DNA from: an uncultured Verrucomicrobiota bacterium | GTDB lineage: Bacteria; Verrucomicrobiota; Verrucomicrobiia; Opitutales; Opitutaceae | Assembly: GCA_903876795.1 (NCBI GenBank) | Contig: CAIRBK010000024.1 | Coordinates: forward strand, 1-64,000 | Reading direction: 5' to 3' | DNA length: 64,000 bases | Translations under genes and position numbers: made by a program | Notes under the pieces: generated by a model | The model's database searches: none | The model's input: the letters and a program-made list of their open reading frames with translations, nothing else | What the model was told of the DNA's origin: nothing | Part shown: positions 58,345 through 64,000 of the stretch, piece after piece | Layout of the letters: each line of letters opens with the position of its first letter | Position numbering within the stretch: position 1 is the stretch's first letter

Positions 58345-60192
58345 ATGTCGAAGGGCTTCGCCTCCAACTACCGCATCTTCCTGCTCGGGGCCGGCGTTCT
58401 CGCCAGCTTTGGCTGCATCGGGCTGCGCCTGTTGGATCTGCATGTCTTCGAGCGTGACCGGCTGATGGGCTACGTGGAGCGCGCCCGCCGCCAGATCATC
58501 GTCGAGCCCGCCCGCCGCGGCGACATTCTCGACGACAAGGGCGACCGCCTCGCGACTTCGCGTTCCCTGATCGTGCTGGGCGTCGATCCGCAGGCCTTGC
58601 TGAAGGCCGACGAGGCCAAGTGGCCAGAACTGGCCCGCCTGATCGACATGCCGGCGGCCGAGCTGCGCCGCATCTTCACCACCAAGACCCGTCCCGCCGC
58701 CGCGCCGGCTCCCGTCGAGGGTGGCGCCGAGGGTGCGTCCGACGAGCCGGCGCCGACCGGCGAGCGTCTCATCCGCTGGGCCAAACTTAGCGACACCGTC
58801 GAGGAGTCCACCTACGAGCAGATCAACCGGCTCGGCATCAAGGGCGTCTACGGCACCCGCAGCTACACGCGTGCCTATCCCCACAACCAGCTGGCCGCCC
58901 ACCTGATCGGCTTTGTCAACAAGGCGGGCGATCCCGCCGCCGGCATCGAGGCCTTCGCCGACTTCTATCTGCGGGGCCAGGACGGCTGGCGCGAGTCGGA
59001 GAAGGATGGACTGCGCCGCGAACTCGCCCAGTTCCGCAATCGCGAGGTCGCTCCCACCCCCGGCTACAGCGTGCGCCTTTCGATCGACTCCGCGATCCAG
59101 CACATCGTCGAGGAGGAGATCGACGCCATGGTGAAAAAATTCACCCCGGCCAAGGTTTCGGTGATCGTGAGCGACCCGCGCACCGGCTTCATCCTGGCGC
59201 TGGGTAACTACCCGACCTTCAACCTCAACGAATACAACACGCTCACCAGGGAGCAGATGGGCATGATGCGCAATCTGGCCATCACCGACATCCTTGATCC
59301 CGGCTCCACCTTCAAGATCGTCGCCGCCGCCGGGGCCCTCAACGACGGCCTGGTCGGGCCCGCCACCCGCTTCGACTGCTCGATCGACTCGATCGAGTAC
59401 AGGGGCAGGCCGCGCCGCTTCATGCGCGACGATCATCCCTTCAACCACCCGCTGACGGTGGCCGAGATCATCAGCCATTCCAGCAACGTGGGCGCCGCCC
59501 AACTCGGCATGAGGCTCGGCGAGCAAAAGCTCTACGAATACGCCCGGGCTTTCGGTTTCGGAGAGAAAAGCGGTTTTCCGTTCGGGGGCGAGGTCTCCGG
59601 GTTTCTCAATCCCGTCGATAAATGGAGCGGGGTGGACATCACGCGCATCCCGGCCGGCTACAGCATCTCGGCCACACCGATGCAGATCCACTACGCCATG
59701 GCGACCATCGCCAGCGGTGGCGCGCTCATGCGTCCTCAGATCATCCGCCAGATCACCGACGCCTCCGGCGAGCCCATCTACACGTTCACCGGTTCCGTGC
59801 GCCGCCAGGTCGTCTCGACCAAGGTCGCCGAGCAGATGGCCGTCATGCTCGAGGGCGTGGCCTCCAAGGAGGGCACCGCGCCGATGGCCGCCATCCCCAA
59901 TTTCGAGGTCGCGGGCAAGACCGGCACGGCCCAGAAACTCATCAACGGCCGTTATTCCGACCGCAACCACGTCGGCTCTTTTTCCGGGTTCTTCCCCGCC
60001 ACCCGCCCCCGCGTCGTGATCACCGTCATCGTAGACGACGCCAAGGTTCCAGGCGGTCGTGTCGCCTACGGCTCCACCGTGGCGGCACCCAGCTTCAAGC
60101 ACATCGCCGAGCAACTCATCCAGTATCTGGACATCAAGCCCGTAGTCGAACCCGGCCGCGGTTTGCTGGTCATGGACGGAGGCCGCCGATGA
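58345..60192 (+). CDS. ftsI: Division transpeptidase FtsI (class B penicillin-binding protein 3)
   Basis: A 615-aa class B penicillin-binding protein. One membrane helix (about 12-30) is followed by the dimerisation domain (RGDILDDKGDRLATSRSL, where the RG-x-I-D motif is conserved) and the transpeptidase domain with SxxK S321-T-F-K324 (DPGSTFKIV), SxN S379-S-N381 (ISHSSNVGAAQ) and KTG 525-527 (VAGKTGTAQK). A roughly 25-residue Pro/Ala/Glu-rich insert (about 112-135) is unusual. It cross-links septal peptidoglycan. The stop overlaps the murE ATG. Confidence 0.95.
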   Translation: MSKGFASNYRIFLLGAGVLASFGCIGLRLLDLHVFERDRLMGYVERARRQIIVEPARRGDILDDKGDRLATSRSLIVLGVDPQALLKADEAKWPELARLIDMPAAELRRIFTTKTRPAAAPAPVEGGAEGASDEPAPTGERLIRWAKLSDTVEESTYEQINRLGIKGVYGTRSYTRAYPHNQLAAHLIGFVNKAGDPAAGIEAFADFYLRGQDGWRESEKDGLRRELAQFRNREVAPTPGYSVRLSIDSAIQHIVEEEIDAMVKKFTPAKVSVIVSDPRTGFILALGNYPTFNLNEYNTLTREQMGMMRNLAITDILDPGSTFKIVAAAGALNDGLVGPATRFDCSIDSIEYRGRPRRFMRDDHPFNHPLTVAEIISHSSNVGAAQLGMRLGEQKLYEYARAFGFGEKSGFPFGGEVSGFLNPVDKWSGVDITRIPAGYSISATPMQIHYAMATIASGGALMRPQIIRQITDASGEPIYTFTGSVRRQVVSTKVAEQMAVMLEGVASKEGTAPMAAIPNFEVAGKTGTAQKLINGRYSDRNHVGSFSGFFPATRPRVVITVIVDDAKVPGGRVAYGSTVAAPSFKHIAEQLIQYLDIKPVVEPGRGLLVMDGGRR

Positions 60193-61796
60193 TCGGCTAT
60201 CTTACCCAGAATCACGCGCTCATCAGCGCATTCCGACAACCTCGCGTCGCTGCGGCAGTGCGCCGCCAGGCCGACGCCCCCGGCAACCGGCTCTTTAAAA
60301 TGGCACCCAAACTCTCCGACTACCTCAGTGAGAACGAGGCGATCGCCGTCAAAGGCTCGCTCGACCGCCCCATCTCGGGCCTCGTCATGGACAGCCGCCG
60401 CGTGGTGCCTGGCACGCTATTCTTCGCGCTGCCGGGCCTGCGCGCCGACGGCTCCAGCTTCATCGACGAGGCGGTCGATCGCGGAGCCGTCGCCGTGGTC
60501 ACCCAAAAGATCCCCGTGCCCACGCCCGCCAAAGTCACCTTTATCCAGGTGGCCGACGCCCGCGCCACGCTGGCCCTCGTCGCCCGGCGCTTCTACAAGT
60601 TTCCCGACCGCGACCTTCAGGTCGTCGGCGTCACCGGCACCAACGGCAAGACCACCGTCACCCACCTCATCAAGCACCTGCTCGGCGACGGCCGTCGCGT
60701 CGGTCTCATCGGCACGGTCAACTACGATCTGGGCGCCCGCACGGTGCCGTCCTACAAGACCACGCCCGAGTCCCTCGACATCTTCGGCATGCTCGCCCAG
60801 ATGCGCGACGCCGGTTGCCGCCAGGCGGTGATGGAGGTGAGCTCCCACGGCATCGACCAGCAGCGAGTGCTCGGCCTCGGCTTCGGCGCCGCCGTGTTCA
60901 CCAACCTGACCCGCGACCACCTCGACTACCACCAGTCGATGGAGACCTATTTCGACGTGAAGACCCGTCTGTTCACCGGACACACCGGCTCGGAACCCAA
61001 GGTCGCCGTGGTCAACGTGGACGATCCCTACGGAATCCGGCTCGTCGGACGCATCCGCGAGGCCGTGCCCACGGCCCGCGTCGTCACCTACGGCGAGCAT
61101 CCTGACGCGCAGGTCCGGGCCGAGCAGGTCACGCTCAATTTCAAGAACACCGCGTTCCGGCTCGTCTGGCCCGAGGGGACGGCGGCGGTCGATTCCCCGC
61201 TCATCGGCCGTTACAACGTGAGCAACCTGCTCGCCGCGCTGGCCACCGCCTGGGGCCTCGGCCGCGACCCGGGCGCGCTGCTCGGCCGCCTGCGCGACTT
61301 CGCCGGAGTTCCCGGCCGCATGGAGCGCATCGAGGAGGGGCAGCCCTTCAACGTCCTGGTCGATTACGCCCACACCGACGACGCCCTTAGCAACGCCCTC
61401 GGCATGCTCCGCGCCATCACTCCCGGCCGCCTCCTCGTCGTCTTTGGCTGCGGCGGCAACCGCGACCGCACCAAGCGCCCGCTCATGGTCAAGGCCGTGC
61501 AGGACTACGCCGACTTCGCCTTCGCCACCGCCGACAATCCCCGGGGCGAGCCGCTTTCGCAGATTTTCGACGACATGCAGTCGGGCGTGACCGCCCCCCT
61601 CAAGATCACCTGGATCGAGGACCGCCGCCGCGCCGTCAGTCTCGCGCTCGACATGGCCAAGCCCGGCGACTGCCTGCTCATCGCGGGCAAGGGCCATGAG
61701 ACCTACCAGGAATTCGCCGACACCGTCAGCCCCTTCGACGACCGCCAGGTCGTGCGCGAGCTGATCGCCATCAAACAAATCAAGCGCACCTCCTGA
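60189..61796 (+). CDS. murE: UDP-MurNAc-L-Ala-D-Glu:meso-diaminopimelate ligase MurE
   Basis: A 535-aa Mur ligase from ATG 60189, chosen because GGAGG at 60178-60182 is ideally spaced and the start overlaps the ftsI stop; homology begins only at the ATG at 60300 (MAPKLSDYL), giving a 37-residue extension. The ATP loop is GTNGKTT (150-156), the UDP-binding STxx-like segment is MDSRRVVPG, and the DNPR motif (449-452, TADNPRGEP) marks specificity for meso-diaminopimelate rather than lysine. It adds the third stem-peptide residue. murF follows 6 bp after. Confidence 0.95.
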   Translation: MIGYLTQNHALISAFRQPRVAAAVRRQADAPGNRLFKMAPKLSDYLSENEAIAVKGSLDRPISGLVMDSRRVVPGTLFFALPGLRADGSSFIDEAVDRGAVAVVTQKIPVPTPAKVTFIQVADARATLALVARRFYKFPDRDLQVVGVTGTNGKTTVTHLIKHLLGDGRRVGLIGTVNYDLGARTVPSYKTTPESLDIFGMLAQMRDAGCRQAVMEVSSHGIDQQRVLGLGFGAAVFTNLTRDHLDYHQSMETYFDVKTRLFTGHTGSEPKVAVVNVDDPYGIRLVGRIREAVPTARVVTYGEHPDAQVRAEQVTLNFKNTAFRLVWPEGTAAVDSPLIGRYNVSNLLAALATAWGLGRDPGALLGRLRDFAGVPGRMERIEEGQPFNVLVDYAHTDDALSNALGMLRAITPGRLLVVFGCGGNRDRTKRPLMVKAVQDYADFAFATADNPRGEPLSQIFDDMQSGVTAPLKITWIEDRRRAVSLALDMAKPGDCLLIAGKGHETYQEFADTVSPFDDRQVVRELIAIKQIKRTS

Positions 61797-61802
61797 TCCG
61801 CC

Positions 61803-63203
61803 GTGCTCGTCTTTCCCCCAGAAAAACTCGCCGCCTGGACGTCCGGCCAATGGACCTCGATTCCGCGTGCTCCGCTCACGGGTTTCAACATGGACTCGCG
61901 CCGGCTGCGTCACGGCCAGGTCTTCGTCGCGTTGCGCACGGGCCAGCGCGACGGCCATGATTACCTGCTTTCCGCCCAGGCCGCCGGCGCGGGCGCCGCG
62001 ATCGTCTCGCGCGCCGATCCCGCGCTCACACTGCCGCAACTCGTCGTCCGCGATCCGCTTTCCGCGTTTCAAGCGGTCGCCCGCGAGCACCGCCGCGCCT
62101 TTCGCGGTCCGGTCGTCGGCATTTCCGGCAGCGCCGGCAAGACCTCCACCAAGAACCTTCTCGCGCTGCTGCTGGGCGGCGAGGAGGGCGGGGTGCTCTC
62201 GACCGAGGGCAATCTCAACAACCACCTCGGCGTCCCGCTGACGCTGACCCGCCTAGACCCCGACCGGCATCGTTTCGCCGTGATCGAGGCCGGCATCGGA
62301 GCGCCCGGCGAGATGGAGGTGCTCGCCGGGATGATCGAGCCCGATTTCGCCATCATCACCCTGGTGGGACCGGCGCATCTGCAGGAACTCGGCGGGCTCG
62401 AGGGCGTGGCCCGCGCCAAGGCCGCGCTGCCCGCCGCCGTACACACCGGCGGCTCGGCGCTGTTTCCCCAGTCGTGCGGCCGGTATGCGCCCTTTCGCGA
62501 TCTCCGCGTCAACACCTGGCGGCTGGGCCGCGCCGATCTTCCGATTCCCTCGGATCTCCCGCCGGCCAACACGTTTTACACCCTTATCCAGTGCGCCGAC
62601 GAGACGCTCATCGCCATGCGTGATTCCGTCTCGGGCAAGGCGCTTAATTTCGCCCTCCGGCGGATCTCCGACGGCATGGCGCAAAACGCCGCGCTGGCCA
62701 TCCGCGCCGCGCTCCTCCTGGGCGTGCGCTCCGAGATCGTCCGTGATCGCCTGGCCGGCTGGCGGGCGGCCGAGCTGCGCGGCGAACTGCGCCGCGAGGA
62801 TGGACGCCTGCTCTACGTCGATTGCTACAACGCGAACCCCGCGGCCATGGCCGACGCGCTCGATGTGTTCCAGGCGCTCGTCCCCGAGGACGAACCGCGC
62901 CTGCTCGTGCTCGGTTGCATGGAGGAGCTGGGCTCCGAGTCGCCGGCCTATCATCTCGCGCTCGGCCGCTCGCTGCGACTGCGTCCGCAGGACCACCTGA
63001 TGGTTATCGGCGACGAAGCCGGTTCGGTGCGGGAAGGGGCGCTGGCCCAGGGCGCCCAGAAGACGCAGGTCGAGGTGGTGCAGACGCTCGACCCGGTGCG
63101 CGCGCGGCTGGAGGCGTTTCAAGGCGCGGTCTTTATCAAGGGCAGCCGGCGCTACCGGCTGGAAACCGTTTTGGGAGGGGACGGCGGCGCATCCGCCCAT
63201 TGA
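61803..63203 (+). CDS. murF: UDP-MurNAc-tripeptide--D-Ala-D-Ala ligase MurF
   Basis: A 466-aa Mur ligase starting at GTG 61803. The ATP loop is GISGSAGKTSTKN, followed by STEGNLNNHLGVPLTL and the Mur-ligase His/Glu segment VIEAGIGAPGEMEVLA. The C-terminal domain has the DCYNANPAAMADAL motif of MurF, and KGSRRYRLE near the end is also typical. It adds D-Ala-D-Ala to complete the pentapeptide. The mraY start lies 7 bp after its stop. Confidence 0.95.
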   Translation: MLVFPPEKLAAWTSGQWTSIPRAPLTGFNMDSRRLRHGQVFVALRTGQRDGHDYLLSAQAAGAGAAIVSRADPALTLPQLVVRDPLSAFQAVAREHRRAFRGPVVGISGSAGKTSTKNLLALLLGGEEGGVLSTEGNLNNHLGVPLTLTRLDPDRHRFAVIEAGIGAPGEMEVLAGMIEPDFAIITLVGPAHLQELGGLEGVARAKAALPAAVHTGGSALFPQSCGRYAPFRDLRVNTWRLGRADLPIPSDLPPANTFYTLIQCADETLIAMRDSVSGKALNFALRRISDGMAQNAALAIRAALLLGVRSEIVRDRLAGWRAAELRGELRREDGRLLYVDCYNANPAAMADALDVFQALVPEDEPRLLVLGCMEELGSESPAYHLALGRSLRLRPQDHLMVIGDEAGSVREGALAQGAQKTQVEVVQTLDPVRARLEAFQGAVFIKGSRRYRLETVLGGDGGASAH

Positions 63204-63210
63204 GAACGCC

Positions 63211-64000
63211 ATGCTGAGCTATCTGGCAGACTACGAGGAATTCTGGGGACCGCTGCGCGTGCTGCGCTTCATCACGCTGCGCACGCTCATGGCCGCCGGC
63301 ACGGCCGCGCTGATCGGCTTCGTCATCGGGCCCTGGCTCATCGGCAAGTTGCGCGCGCTCAAGTTCGGCCAGCACTACGACGACGACCGCACCGGCGATC
63401 TTGCCCGCAGGTTCGACAAGAAAAACACGCCCACCATGGGCGGGTTGCTGATATTTTTCTCGGTGTTTTTCAGCACCGTCCTCTGGGCGCAGCCCAACAT
63501 CTGGATCGTGGTGGCGATGTTCGTCTACGCCGCGCTGACCGCCGTCGGTTTCCGCGACGACTACCTCAAGGTCGTGCGGAAAAACCGCGACGGCATCTCC
63601 TCGCGGGAAAAGATGGTCTGGCAGACGCTCATCACCGTGGCCGCGCTGGCCGCTCTGGTCTGGCATCCGATGAGCGCGCAGAAGATCCGCGAACTGTGGG
63701 TGCCGTTTCTCAAATATCCGGTGCTCACCGCCATGCCCGTGGCGGCGTTGTTCGTCCTGGTGTTTTTCTGGGTGGTCGGCTTCAGCAACGCCATCAACCT
63801 GACCGACGGGCTCGATGGGCTGGCCATCGGCTGCACGATCACCGTCGCTCTGGTTTACGGCATCATGGCCTACGCGGCGGGCAACGTGAAGATCGCCGAG
63901 TATCTGCTCATCAGCCATGTGCCCGGGACGGGCGAACTGGCGGTCGTGTGCGGCGCGCTGGTCGGCGCCGGCATGGCGTTCCTCTGGTATAACTCCTACC
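63211..64000 (+). CDS. mraY: Phospho-MurNAc-pentapeptide transferase MraY (3' end outside window)
   Basis: The first 263 residues are inside the window. The N-terminus has several membrane helices, the signature KKNTPTMGGLLIFF, the catalytic DD-x-x-K segment GFRDDYLKVVRKN and the nucleophile-loop NAINLTDGLDGLAIG, all diagnostic of MraY. It transfers phospho-MurNAc-pentapeptide to undecaprenyl phosphate, making lipid I. The frame is open at the right edge and needs roughly 100 more residues. Confidence 0.96.
   Translation, partial: MLSYLADYEEFWGPLRVLRFITLRTLMAAGTAALIGFVIGPWLIGKLRALKFGQHYDDDRTGDLARRFDKKNTPTMGGLLIFFSVFFSTVLWAQPNIWIVVAMFVYAALTAVGFRDDYLKVVRKNRDGISSREKMVWQTLITVAALAALVWHPMSAQKIRELWVPFLKYPVLTAMPVAALFVLVFFWVVGFSNAINLTDGLDGLAIGCTITVALVYGIMAYAAGNVKIAEYLLISHVPGTGELAVVCGALVGAGMAFLWYNSY

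Overview
The window is GC-rich bacterial chromosome from a Gram-negative organism that makes lipopolysaccharide: it carries LpxA, an LpxC-FabZ fusion and an LpxH-like phosphatase. The LpxC-FabZ fusion, a PEP-CTERM-tailed secreted enzyme, a Wzc/Wza-type polysaccharide export system and a classical mraZ-rsmH-ftsL-ftsI-murE-murF-mraY cluster together suggest the Verrucomicrobiota, perhaps an Opitutaceae relative. That placement is inference from gene content and protein style, not from a marker-gene comparison. No rRNA, tRNA, CRISPR array, insertion sequence or prophage was recognised.

Region 1 (1-23446) is an exopolysaccharide locus. A long minus-strand run with stop/start overlaps encodes a WecG-type glycosyltransferase, a tandem STAS protein, a GT4 glycosyltransferase, two histidine kinases with two response regulators, a fused Wzc-like/Wza-like export protein and a separate Wza lipoprotein. 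It is followed by the start of a secreted protein cut by the window edge. Divergent from it is a tightly coupled plus-strand trio: a thioesterase with a Cys nucleophile, a PvdE/SyrD-type ABC exporter and a GNAT acetyltransferase. A second minus-strand run holds a GT2 glycosyltransferase, a nucleotidyltransferase-like protein, a PAS histidine kinase and an acyltransferase. A plus-strand trio supplies an O-antigen ligase/polymerase, a GT4 enzyme and a polysaccharide deacetylase-like protein. A uridine kinase closes the region.

Region 2 (23447-37146) is mixed. It holds a LytS/LytTR two-component pair behind a PEP-CTERM serine hydrolase, a 3-ketodihydrosphingosine reductase-like SDR, a LolA-like secreted protein, umuDC, a YhcH-family protein, rlmJ and miaA. 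It ends with a small envelope-lipid operon of GT4 glycosyltransferase, DAG/sphingosine-kinase-like lipid kinase and LpxH-like phosphatase. A 101-nt segment between the LolA-like gene and umuC can fold as a three-way junction.

Region 3 (37147-56112) starts with a strong sigma-54 promoter match before an Hsp20 gene, followed by a terminator-like hairpin enclosing a G-quadruplex motif. Next come lpxA, lpxC-fabZ, efp (with Asn where Lys34 is normally found), carbonic anhydrase, a PAS protein, an RlmI-like methyltransferase, a thymidine phosphorylase homologue with a rewritten family signature, and argS. GYF and YihY membrane proteins, a SurA/PpiD-like chaperone, FmdB and TolC follow. A WYL regulator faces an unknown gene across a 49-bp spacer containing a perfect inverted repeat.

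Region 4 (56113-64000) is the division and cell-wall cluster, preceded by four MraZ boxes on a 10-bp period. It runs off the window inside mraY.
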